Assembly (NCBI GenBank): GCA_030833925.1
Contig: JAURGE010000002.1
Span: forward strand, 1 to 64,000
DNA from: Alphaproteobacteria bacterium
Lineage (GTDB): Bacteria; Pseudomonadota; Alphaproteobacteria; Bin95
Length of the DNA: 64,000 nt
Reading direction: 5' to 3'
Shown here: positions 52,073 through 60,585 of the stretch, piece after piece
Layout: the number at the start of each line of letters is the position of its first letter
How positions within the stretch are numbered: position 1 is the stretch's first letter
Made by a program: the position numbers and the translations under genes
The notes under the pieces: model-generated
Database searches by the model: none
What the model was told of the DNA's origin: nothing
Seen by the model: only the letters and a program-made list of their open reading frames with translations

Positions 52073-53341
52073 TCAGAGGCCTTCATCAAAGTCCTTGGAG
52101 ACCCGATAAAAATGAGGCATCACCGCGCTCAAACCATTCTTTTCGTGATTTCGAACAAGGCTGCGAGCGATTGTACGCAAATGTACTTCGTCGGGGCCAT
52201 CGATAAATTGAAGCGCTCTACCCCATGTCCAAAGGTATGAAAGCGGCGTATCAGGCGTTAGGCCCATAGCACCGAATACTTGCATAGCACGGTTGACAAC
52301 CGTTGTTTGAAGACGGGCAGCTACTACCTTAATTTTTGACACTTCCATTCGGGCTGCGCGCGGACCTTCAGTATCAATCATCCAAGCTGCGCGGAGGACT
52401 AAAAGCCGGGCCATATCTATCTCCTGGCGTGACAGTGCGACGGCTTCACGGACAGTATCGTGATCAATAGTTCTTTTGCCGAATGTATTCCGGTTTAATC
52501 CACGCTCTATCATAAGCTCTAGTGCCACCTCACACTGGCCTATGGTCCGCATGCAATGGTGGATTCGGCCCGGGCCGAGGCGTGCCTGGGCGATCATAAA
52601 GCCATCGCCCTCTTCGGCTATAATGTTAGATGTCGGCACCCGAACATTGTCGAAAACGACCTCGCAATGTCCCTCTGGACTGATGTGATGCATCACAGGC
52701 AGGTTGCGGCGGATAGAAACACCTGGCGTATTGGGGTGTACGAGGACCTGAGACTGTTGACGGTGGGTCTCTGCACTTGGATCGGTCTTACCCATCACTA
52801 TCATCACGCCAAGATTAGGGTGCTCAGCATTGGTAATGAACCACTTGCGCCCATTTATGACATATTCATTTCCATCTTTTTCAATTCGAGTCTGGACGTT
52901 CGTGGCATCAGAGGAAGCTACTTCCGGCTCGGTCATGCAAAAAGCTGAGCGAATTTCACCTTCTAAAAGGGGCTTCAAATAGGCGTCTTTCTGCTCAGGC
53001 GTACCAAACATGTGAAATACTTCCATATTTCCGGTGTCAGGTGCGTTGCAGTTAAACATCTCCGGCGACCAATAGATGCGGCCCATTATTTCAGCAAGTG
53101 GCGCGTATTCCAGGTTAGTCAGACCTTGGCCTGGGGCATCCTCGGGCAGATCCGGCAAAAAGAAATTCCACAACCCCTCGGACTTGGCTTTAGCTTTAAT
53201 ATCTTCACAAAAAGCCGGGGGGAAAGTCCCCGCCTCAGTCAACTGATGCCATTCCTTATCGCGCGGCACGATCTCTCGCTCCATAAAGTCTGAAACACGC
53301 TCCTGCAGCTGTTTCACCTTTTCCGAATAGCCGAAGTCCAT
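52073..53341 (-). CDS. Acyl-CoA dehydrogenase
   Basis: FCMTEPEVASSDATNVQTRIEKDGNEYVINGRKWFITNAEHPNLGVMIVMGKT...FGAMGLTPDTPLSYLWTWGRALQFIDGPDEVHLRTIARSL. Start at MDFGYSEKVKQL (53341). Confidence 0.94.
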   Translation of the reverse strand: MDFGYSEKVKQLQERVSDFMEREIVPRDKEWHQLTEAGTFPPAFCEDIKAKAKSEGLWNFFLPDLPEDAPGQGLTNLEYAPLAEIMGRIYWSPEMFNCNAPDTGNMEVFHMFGTPEQKDAYLKPLLEGEIRSAFCMTEPEVASSDATNVQTRIEKDGNEYVINGRKWFITNAEHPNLGVMIVMGKTDPSAETHRQQSQVLVHPNTPGVSIRRNLPVMHHISPEGHCEVVFDNVRVPTSNIIAEEGDGFMIAQARLGPGRIHHCMRTIGQCEVALELMIERGLNRNTFGKRTIDHDTVREAVALSRQEIDMARLLVLRAAWMIDTEGPRAARMEVSKIKVVAARLQTTVVNRAMQVFGAMGLTPDTPLSYLWTWGRALQFIDGPDEVHLRTIARSLVRNHEKNGLSAVMPHFYRVSKDFDEGL

Positions 53342-53430
53342 TGTTTTAATCCGCTTATCTCTAGATTCAATTTTTCTAATGTAGCGCCGCATCTCCTCTG
53401 GGGCTATCGTTTGTCCGGGGAGGACAGACA

Positions 53431-54873
53431 ATGCGTTTTGTCGCGGTTGTAAAAGAAGATTGCCCAACATGCAGATTGGCAGTTCCTGCGTTGGCAGAAA
53501 TGCGCGCTGCCGGACTAGAACTCGAGATAATAACACAGGATATAGCCCAGTTTCCTCGGGGCTTGAGCCCTAGACACGACTCAGACCTTCTTGAAAGCCA
53601 TAAGCTCCGCATCGAGATAGTTCCAACAGTTATTGCCTTTGACGAAAAGACAGAAAATTCTCGCGTTTACGGCTGGAATAAAAACGAATGGCGCTCAATC
53701 ACCGGACTTAGCGAACTCGGCAACACAATGCCTGAAAACATGCCCGGTTGCGGTGCCCTTAATGTAGCCCCCGGAATGCCCGAAAGGCTAGCTTTACGAG
53801 CTGGGGAAATTTCACTGAATTCACGCTCAATCGAAGTTGATGACGAAAGCGACCCAATGGAGGTTGCCTTCGATCGCGGTTGGACCGATGGCCTGCCAGT
53901 GACGCCACCGACTGATTTGCGGGTCGCAAGAATGCTCGCCGGCACAAGCAAGAAGTCAGATGAAATTATTGGATTAATCCCCCCTAATCTCGTCCCATGC
54001 ACCGTCGAGAAAGCTGCCATAAATGCAGTCATGGCAGGCTGTCGCCCTGAGTACTTTCCGGTTTTATTAGGAGCCATAAAAGCGGCTCTGGAGCCCGAGT
54101 TTGCTATGCATGGACTTCTTTGCACCCTTGCCTTTTCTGGTCCTCTTCTGCTGGTGAATGGCCCCATTTCTCGACGTATCGGGATGAACTCTGGTGGGAA
54201 TGCCCTTGGGCAAGGTAACCGAGCAAACGCTACCATCGGACGGGCATTTCAGCTGATAATCCGAAATGTTGGCGGCGGTCGACCACAAGAAATCGACCGC
54301 GCATGCCTTGGCCAACCAGGAAAATACACTTTCTGCTTTGCAGAGGATGAACGCGACGAGGACTGGGTTCCACTTGCGCAGGCCAGGGGCATTGAGGCTG
54401 GAAAGTCGGCAGTCACACTTTTCCACGCCGATGGAGTTACTGGATTTGTTGACCAAAAAAGCAGGACGGCAGCAGAACTATGTGAATCAATGGCCATGCA
54501 ACTATGGAGCGTAAATCACCCAAGGCTAGCTCGTTGGGGCAATGCGATTCTTGTTATTTCTCCTAATCACTATGAAATTTTTCGGAAAGATGGATGGGGT
54601 AGAGCAGAGATTGAAGATGGACTGCATCAAGCCTTAAAACGACCAGTATCAGAAATTATGGAGGGAGCTGGCCATCCGCTCGGCATGACGCCAGCACAGG
54701 CGGATCAGTATGCCGACTCTAAGGGCATGATTGACAAATTCCATCCAGGAGGTCTCTTGATAGTCAGAGCTGGTGGCCCCGGCGCTCTAATGTCCGCTAT
54801 TATTGGCGGGTGGACTGGTGGTCGAAATAATGCAGAAGTGCGGCCTGTTACCCGCGCCTTAGAGGAGTTTTAA
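53431..54873 (+). CDS. Thioredoxin-like domain (CPTC) fused to a ~350-aa uncharacterised domain; candidate partner of the UGSC selenoprotein
   Basis: FVAVVKEDCPTCRLAVPALAEMRAAGLELEIITQD N-terminus; C-terminal region DPMEVAFDRGWTDGLPVTPPTDLRVARML...IPPNLVPCTVEKAAINAVMAGCRPEYFPVLLGAI. Ends 4 nt before the selenoprotein ATG. Confidence 0.8.
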   Translation: MRFVAVVKEDCPTCRLAVPALAEMRAAGLELEIITQDIAQFPRGLSPRHDSDLLESHKLRIEIVPTVIAFDEKTENSRVYGWNKNEWRSITGLSELGNTMPENMPGCGALNVAPGMPERLALRAGEISLNSRSIEVDDESDPMEVAFDRGWTDGLPVTPPTDLRVARMLAGTSKKSDEIIGLIPPNLVPCTVEKAAINAVMAGCRPEYFPVLLGAIKAALEPEFAMHGLLCTLAFSGPLLLVNGPISRRIGMNSGGNALGQGNRANATIGRAFQLIIRNVGGGRPQEIDRACLGQPGKYTFCFAEDERDEDWVPLAQARGIEAGKSAVTLFHADGVTGFVDQKSRTAAELCESMAMQLWSVNHPRLARWGNAILVISPNHYEIFRKDGWGRAEIEDGLHQALKRPVSEIMEGAGHPLGMTPAQADQYADSKGMIDKFHPGGLLIVRAGGPGALMSAIIGGWTGGRNNAEVRPVTRALEEF

Positions 54874-54877
54874 GCCT

Positions 54878-55393
54878 ATGACCTACGCTATGCGCGACCC
54901 AACTGCGGAAAGTGCCTCATCGCTTAGAGAAAGACGACCGCCACCTGGCAGTCTTAACGGGAAGACTGTTGCCCTCCTTTCAATTTCCAAAGAGCGTTCA
55001 GACGAGTTCATGGACGCCCTAGAGCCATTGATCCAAGCAGCCGGCGTAAAAACCATTAGATTTAAAAAGCCAACCCATACAAAGCCTGCGCCAGAAACTG
55101 TCCTCCAAGACATTGTTGAGAGCTGCGACCTGGTTGTCGAAGCCCTAGCAGATTGAGGCTCGTGCACGTCGTGCAGTTTGCATGACATTCACCAGCTCGA
55201 CATTCGCGGGATTCCTGGGTGTGCCACAGCCACGGTTGAGTTTCAGCAGGCCGCAGAAGCTCAAGGAAAGGCTTTAGGTTTTGCCCCCGCGATAGTTTGG
55301 ACAGCGCATCCTATCCAAAATAAGACAGCCGAAGAGTTGAAGGCGCTCGCCAGGGAAGCAGCTCCCGAAATTCTCAGAAGCATACAGGCTTAG
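54878..55393 (+). CDS. UGSC-family selenoprotein with in-frame TGA (Sec93) at 55154-55156; ~171 aa
   Basis: ORF-track pieces 54878..55156 and 55178..55393 are in the same frame (offset 300 nt), separated by one TGA. Read-through gives ...CDLVVEALAD-U-GSCTSCSLHDIHQLDIRGIPGCATATVEFQQAAEAQGKALGFAPAIVWTAHPIQNKTAEEL.... A SECIS-like hairpin begins at the TGA. Confidence 0.93.
55154..55199 (+). promoter_or_regulatory. Bacterial SECIS element for Sec insertion at UGA 55154-55156
   Basis: Hand fold: upper stem GUCGUGCA(55168-55175)/UGCAUGAC(55179-55186), 8 bp with one G-U, loop GUU (55176-55178). Lower stem UGAG(G)CU/AGCUCG (55154-55160 with 55194-55199) and GUG/CAC (55162-55164 with 55190-55192). 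Loop begins 19 nt after the UGA, with G in loop position 1. Confidence 0.82.
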
Positions 55394-55551
55394 ATCACGT
55401 GATTAGGTAATAACTGCGATTAGAAGCTGATAAAAAATACGTTCAACTGACTGCAAAGTGCTGACTTAACACCTCAGCACTTGCAAAATTCGATTTTAAC
55501 AATCGATTAGTTTATTTCCGAGAGCACAACTAATTACTTCACACATTTATA

Positions 55552-55565
55552 ATTAGTACGCTAAT
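55552..55565. promoter_or_regulatory. Palindromic candidate operator (ATTAG-TACG-CTAAT) upstream of the marR gene
   Basis: Perfect 5-bp arms, 46 nt before the GTG start, in an AT-rich promoter region. Confidence 0.5.
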
Positions 55566-55610
55566 ATATAGGAACCTTATAATTGACATACTGATTAGTG
55601 GGATGCTTCC

Positions 55611-56072
55611 GTGGCTTGGAAAACACCGAGAAATTTAGGTCGTCAAACGGGCCTTCTCGCCAGGCTTTGGCGAACAGAACTCGACAATAGGCTCAGACCC
55701 CTAGGCCTATCCCAAGCACGTTGGATCTTGCTTATGCATCTGAATGATAATGCAGATGGAATGTCGCAACTGGATCTTGCCACGCGGGCTGGTGTCTCAG
55801 CCGCAACCCTCGTCCGCCAAATTGACCAATTAGAGGAAGCTGACCTTGTTAAACGCTGCCCTCATCCAGAAGATCGCAGGGCAAACCTTGTCCATTTGAC
55901 CGAGCTAGGACGCGCTCGGTTCCAGCAAGTGGATGCGATAGCCGCTGAATTGCGCCAAGAAGTCCTAGGCGATTTCGATCCCGGACAGGTTAACGCAATG
56001 ATTGATTTCACTACCCAATTAATAGGCCGCTTTGAAGCTCTTTCAGCATCGGCCGAAAAAGGAGTTTCTTGA
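55611..56072 (+). CDS. MarR-family transcriptional regulator
   Basis: LGLSQARWILLMHLNDNADGMSQLDLATRAGVSAATLVRQIDQLEEADLVKRCPHPEDRRANLVHLTELG; GTG start. Confidence 0.95.
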   Translation: MAWKTPRNLGRQTGLLARLWRTELDNRLRPLGLSQARWILLMHLNDNADGMSQLDLATRAGVSAATLVRQIDQLEEADLVKRCPHPEDRRANLVHLTELGRARFQQVDAIAAELRQEVLGDFDPGQVNAMIDFTTQLIGRFEALSASAEKGVS

Positions 56073-57274
56073 TGTCAGAGGGCAATGAGAAAAATTCAGG
56101 AGCGGAGCAGAAATCCAACTCCCAAAGTTCCGATGACAATGAAACCGCACCCCAAACTGCCTCAAACCCGCAAAAGAGGTTTCGCCGCAGGCCTTCAAGA
56201 GCTCTTCGGTATTTTGTGATTGGAACCATCGCCATAGTCGCCGGTATTTTTGCTGGTCGTGAGGTTATGAGCCGAATGACCCATGTTTATGAGTACGATG
56301 CTCGTGTAACGACAGACCATATCACGGTAGGCAGTCGGGTTGATGGTTTGCTCATCCAACTCAATGTTGAATCTGGTGACCGCGTCGATGCCGGCACCCT
56401 TCTTGCCCAAGTGGATGACCAAGTTCAGACATTTGAATTAGAGGCTTTAAGAGCTTCCTTAGCCGGTGTCAAAGCTGAACGGACCGAGTATGCAGCCCGG
56501 ACCGATATGGTGACTCGGCAGACAGATAGTCGTTTTCAGACCCGAACGACGGAAGTCCAAGCTCAGCAAGCACGCCGCAGCGCCTTGGCCGCTGAACTAA
56601 GATTAGCTAACCAAGAATTAGAGCGCTTCCAAAGCCTATTTAATCGACGGGTTATCTCGCGTGCACGTTTGGATCGAGCCGAAGCAGAAGTCTCACGACT
56701 AGAAAGTGAATTGCGCCGCGCTGACGCTGATATCGCATCATCCCGAGGAGAAGCGGCGGAGGCCGAAGCAGATAAAGGTGAACTGACTGTTATACAAAGT
56801 GAGCTTGCCATTCTTGACCATAAGGAAGCCGAGCTTCTGGCGAAGATAGCTCGACAAGAGGCACTGATTGCCCAGCGAGCTATTCGTGCACCAATACCAG
56901 GAATCATTGATCGCGTTTTTGTAGAAAACGGCGAATTTGTTGGCCCAGGCCGTCGCGTTTTAATGTTGCACAATCCCGAAAACGTCTGGGTAGAAGCTAA
57001 TATAAAGGAAACGCAGGTCCGCCGCCTCAACATTGGTCAAAGTGTACACATTACTGTTGATGCTTTTCCCGATGATAACTTCATCGGGCGGGTGGAGAAA
57101 ATTGGCACTGCCGCAACATCGCGTTTTGCTTTGTTACCCACCCCAAATCCCAGCGGTAACTTCACGAAAGTAACTCAACGTATTCCGGTCAAAATAGCCT
57201 TTACCGAAAGGCCAAAGCCCCTCTCACCCGGTATGATGGTTGAAGTAGAAATTGACGTCAGAGATCAAAAATAA
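56069..57274 (+). CDS. HlyD/EmrA-like membrane fusion protein
   Basis: N-terminal TM segment; YDARVTTDHITVGSRVDGLLIQLNVESGDRVDAGTLLAQVDD; AIRAPIPGIIDRVFVENGEFVGPGRRVLMLHNPENVWVEANIKETQVRRL. Confidence 0.94.
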   Translation: MMSEGNEKNSGAEQKSNSQSSDDNETAPQTASNPQKRFRRRPSRALRYFVIGTIAIVAGIFAGREVMSRMTHVYEYDARVTTDHITVGSRVDGLLIQLNVESGDRVDAGTLLAQVDDQVQTFELEALRASLAGVKAERTEYAARTDMVTRQTDSRFQTRTTEVQAQQARRSALAAELRLANQELERFQSLFNRRVISRARLDRAEAEVSRLESELRRADADIASSRGEAAEAEADKGELTVIQSELAILDHKEAELLAKIARQEALIAQRAIRAPIPGIIDRVFVENGEFVGPGRRVLMLHNPENVWVEANIKETQVRRLNIGQSVHITVDAFPDDNFIGRVEKIGTAATSRFALLPTPNPSGNFTKVTQRIPVKIAFTERPKPLSPGMMVEVEIDVRDQK

Positions 57275-57309
57275 TCTAAAAATATAGACCACCGTTTTCT
57301 TCTAAACCG

Positions 57310-58857
57310 ATGGCCATTAACGCCAACCAAGAGTGGACAGCTTTTACCGAGACTGAGCGTTGGTTGATGACTGGCTCCGGACTGATCGGCATGATCGGCA
57401 TGGTCCTATCGTCTACCAGCGTTAACACTGCTGTACCGGCGGTGATGGGTGCCTTTGGTATTGGTCAAGACAAAGCGCAGTGGCTTTCAACAGCTTATTT
57501 CGCCTCAATGACCGGCGCCATGTTACTAACCTCTTGGCTACAACAACGCTTTGGACAGAGGACAGTGTTCCTCACAACAATGGCTATTTTTATAGCGGGC
57601 TCTTTTCTGGCGTTCTCAGCAACAGATTATTCGACAGTCATCCTGGCACGGGTCATACAAGGTTTCTGTGCAGGTCTTATGCAGCCCTTCACTATGGCAA
57701 TTATCTTCACAGTCTTTCCGCCAGATAGACGCGGCGCAGCGATGGGTCTTTTCAGCCTTGGAGTTGTTCTTGCTCCAGGCCTTGGTCCAGCTATTGGCGG
57801 GTTCATAACCGATGAATTTAGCTGGCGATTTGTTTTCCTAGTGCCCCTGCCCTTGGCAATGGCAGCAATCATAGCTGGCGGAGCCTTCATGCCAACAGCT
57901 CGGTCAGGTATCTCCCGTCCTTTTGATTGGGCAGGTCTCATTCTTATGGCTATTGCTCTAGGCCTTCTCTTAGATGGCCTTGCGAGTGGGCGGCGCTTTG
58001 GCTGGACTTCAGACAGGATTGTTTTGGAATTAGTGGGTGGGATACTAGCAACCATTGCTTTTATCGCCCGGCAACTCACTGCCAAATGGCCCATGTTAGA
58101 TCTTCGACTTTTTTCAAATATTCGCTTTGCATCTGCAATTTTAGTCGGGATCATTTTTGGTTTCGGCATGTTTGGGTCTATTTACGCAATCGCCGTTTTT
58201 ATGCAGCAGGTTCAGGGCTTCTCGGCCACAAAGGCAGGTCTTGCTCTGGTTCCTGCTGGGATCTTAATGGTGGTAATGTTTCCAACAGCTGGACGCTTGG
58301 TTGACAGGTTCCCAGCACACATTTTGATCATGACTGGACTGTTCTGGTTCGGATTCGGGTTCCTTCTCTTATCCATTGCAGATTCCAACACGCCCTTTTG
58401 GATGTTTGTTTTTTTTACACTGGTCAATCGGTTTGGGCTGTCATTGATAATTCCATCTCTTAATACTGGAGCACTGCGGTCTCTTGGGTCGGCACAGGTG
58501 AGCCAAGGAGCCGGACTAATAAATTTTGCGCGAACATTTGGAGGTGCAGCCGGTGTTAATCTTATGGTTGTATTCTTGGAAAGTCGTACCGCTGATCATG
58601 CACAAACCATTTCTGACAGCCAGACCCCAGATAACTCTGCAGCGCAGGACCTTCTAGCCCACATCATTGCTTTAATGCAGGATTCTGGTGTTTCGGCTAT
58701 TGATTCTTCAGCTGGGGCCCTTCGTTATTTGGGAGAAACCGTGTTCGCTCAAGCTCAAACGCAGGGGTTTCAAGACACATTTATGCTAACGGCACTGATA
58801 GCAGCTCTAGCTCTACTACCCGCTCACATCATGGGCCGAGGTTTCAATCGAGGCTAA
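57310..58857 (+). CDS. MFS drug transporter, DHA2 (EmrB-like) family
   Basis: 14-TM-type MFS sequence: MGAFGIGQDKAQWLSTAYFASMTGAMLLTSWLQQRFGQRTVFL...RVIQGFCAGLMQP...GPAIGGFITDEFSWRFVFLVPLPLA. Confidence 0.94.
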   Translation: MAINANQEWTAFTETERWLMTGSGLIGMIGMVLSSTSVNTAVPAVMGAFGIGQDKAQWLSTAYFASMTGAMLLTSWLQQRFGQRTVFLTTMAIFIAGSFLAFSATDYSTVILARVIQGFCAGLMQPFTMAIIFTVFPPDRRGAAMGLFSLGVVLAPGLGPAIGGFITDEFSWRFVFLVPLPLAMAAIIAGGAFMPTARSGISRPFDWAGLILMAIALGLLLDGLASGRRFGWTSDRIVLELVGGILATIAFIARQLTAKWPMLDLRLFSNIRFASAILVGIIFGFGMFGSIYAIAVFMQQVQGFSATKAGLALVPAGILMVVMFPTAGRLVDRFPAHILIMTGLFWFGFGFLLLSIADSNTPFWMFVFFTLVNRFGLSLIIPSLNTGALRSLGSAQVSQGAGLINFARTFGGAAGVNLMVVFLESRTADHAQTISDSQTPDNSAAQDLLAHIIALMQDSGVSAIDSSAGALRYLGETVFAQAQTQGFQDTFMLTALIAALALLPAHIMGRGFNRG

Positions 58858-60150
58858 TTATTGAACGAGTTTTTCTGGCTTTGGTCCACCAGTTGCCCAG
58901 TCAAGAAGTTCAACCGTGTGAAGCACTGGCTTGCCCACTGCTCCCTGCAGTTGGCCAATGCAGCCAATATTACCAGCTGCCACAGCATCAGGCTGAAGCC
59001 GAGCTAGGTTAGCCGCCTTTCGCTCTTTTAATTGGTTAGCAATCTTAGGCTGCATGATGTTGTATACGCCCGCAGAGCCACAACAGAGGTGTGGCTCTAA
59101 GGGCGTGACAACCTGAAACCCAGCATCCTCTAAAAGGGCCTTCGGCTCATCTTTTAATTGCTGTCCGTGCTGCATGGAGCAAGCTGAGTGATAGGCAAGC
59201 CTCATCTGCTCAGGCGGCTTCGGATTTTGTAAGCCTATTTCCCCCATGAACTCGACGATGTCCTTGGTCAAAGCGGAAACGCGTTCAGCATTTTTTGCAT
59301 ACACCGGGTCATTTCTAAGCATGAACCCGTAGTCTTTTACGCTTGTTCCGCAACCGGACGCGTTGATTATGATAGCATCTAAACCCTCACCATCGATTTC
59401 CCTTGTCCATGCATCAACATTCTGACGAGCTGCGTCATGTCCTTCCTCAGCGCGTCCCATGTGGTGCACAAGCGCACCACAGCATCCGGCTCCCTTTGCA
59501 ACAACCACTTCCACTCCGTGGCGATTCAGAAGACGAATTGTTGCCTCGTTTATAGAGGGGCTAAGAACTTGCTGAGCGCATCCGGCAAGCAGCGCAACAC
59601 GCTTTATCCTGGAACCCTCCGCTCGATGCACTTTATGTCCTTCAATCGGAGAACGGGGTGGAATACTTTTTGGCACAAGGCGCAACATTGCTCCTATTCG
59701 CCCACTAACTAATCCAGCGAAGGGACGGAAAAACCAGGCAACTGCTAATGCGGCCCGGAAACGGGCTGGATATGGCAAAATACGAGCTAGGGTTAATCGA
59801 AAAACCCTATCAAAAATTGGTCGGTTAAATGTTTCATTGATATATGATCGCGCATGGTCAACTAAGTGTTGATAGTGCACACCCGAAGGACAAGTGGTCA
59901 TACAGGACAGGCACGATAGACAACGGTCAATATGCTTAACGACCGTCTTCGGCGCTGGACGGCCAGATTCCAACATATCCTTAATTTGATAGATACGACC
60001 TCTGGGACTGTCTAGTTCGTCACCAAGCAGTACGTAAGTGGGGCACGTCGCAGTACAAAAACCACAATGCACGCACGATCTTAAAATCGACTCGGACGCA
60101 GCCATGTCCGGGTCAGAAAGTTGGACTAGTGAAAAATTTGTTTGCATCAA
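58858..60150 (-). CDS. glcF: Glycolate oxidase iron-sulfur subunit (GlcF-like)
   Basis: SCVHCGFCTATCPTYVLLGDELDSPRGRIYQIK and CLSCLSCMTTCPSGVHYQHLVDHAR (two 4Fe-4S), plus CCG domains (CCGALVHHMG, HLCCGSAGVYN). Confidence 0.95.
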   Translation of the reverse strand: MMQTNFSLVQLSDPDMAASESILRSCVHCGFCTATCPTYVLLGDELDSPRGRIYQIKDMLESGRPAPKTVVKHIDRCLSCLSCMTTCPSGVHYQHLVDHARSYINETFNRPIFDRVFRLTLARILPYPARFRAALAVAWFFRPFAGLVSGRIGAMLRLVPKSIPPRSPIEGHKVHRAEGSRIKRVALLAGCAQQVLSPSINEATIRLLNRHGVEVVVAKGAGCCGALVHHMGRAEEGHDAARQNVDAWTREIDGEGLDAIIINASGCGTSVKDYGFMLRNDPVYAKNAERVSALTKDIVEFMGEIGLQNPKPPEQMRLAYHSACSMQHGQQLKDEPKALLEDAGFQVVTPLEPHLCCGSAGVYNIMQPKIANQLKERKAANLARLQPDAVAAGNIGCIGQLQGAVGKPVLHTVELLDWATGGPKPEKLVQ

Positions 60151-60251
60151 TCAGGCCCCTAGGTAGGCCAAAAAACTAGCCTATTTAGATGTAACCTGAC
60201 TGCGAAGTGGAGAGCAACAGCGCTTCTTTTTCAAGAAACCAACCAGGACGA

Positions 60252-60377
60252 TCAGCCTTGGCGTGCCTTGAATTTTCGAACCTGCTTGTTGATCACGTAA
60301 ATTCGTCCCTTTCGTCGTACCACCTGGCATTGACGATGACGGCTCTTAAGTGTCTTGAGCGAACGCACAACTTTCAT
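60252..60377 (-). CDS. rpmJ: 50S ribosomal protein L36 (zinc-ligand-less form)
   Basis: [41 protein letters not shown], 41 aa; internal start in the ORF 60252..60467. Confidence 0.93.
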   Translation of the reverse strand: MKVVRSLKTLKSRHRQCQVVRRKGRIYVINKQVRKFKARQG

Positions 60378-60585
60378 GGGACCAGCCCTCAAAAAACAAA
60401 CAAACTGCGGTGGAATGTCAATCAAGCCCTGAAGCTTGTGATCACAAAGAGTTGTTACCCGAACCACCCCCTAAATGTCAAACCTTAGCTACCTGCTATT
60501 ATCAATCGAAGAGCCCTTAGCAAAAGAAATTTTTCTAATCTTTTACGTTACCCAGAAAAATATTCGAAAAAATTTTCCGGACACA

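Noticed and set aside
55163-55175. TGCAC-GTC-GTGCA hairpin as the SECIS apical stem
   Set aside because: Its loop is only 11 nt after the UGA, shorter than usual for bacterial SECIS. The overlapping 8-bp stem with loop at +19 nt and an aligned lower stem fits better.
54878-55393. Pseudogene or frameshift explanation for the two adjacent ORFs
   Set aside because: Both pieces are in the same frame, the only interruption is one TGA at the Sec position of the UGSC motif, and a SECIS-like hairpin follows immediately.
58855-58860. Zero-gap convergent stop codons of the MFS and GlcF genes
   Set aside because: Back-to-back TAA/TTA stops are visible but are a common compact-genome arrangement with no further signal.
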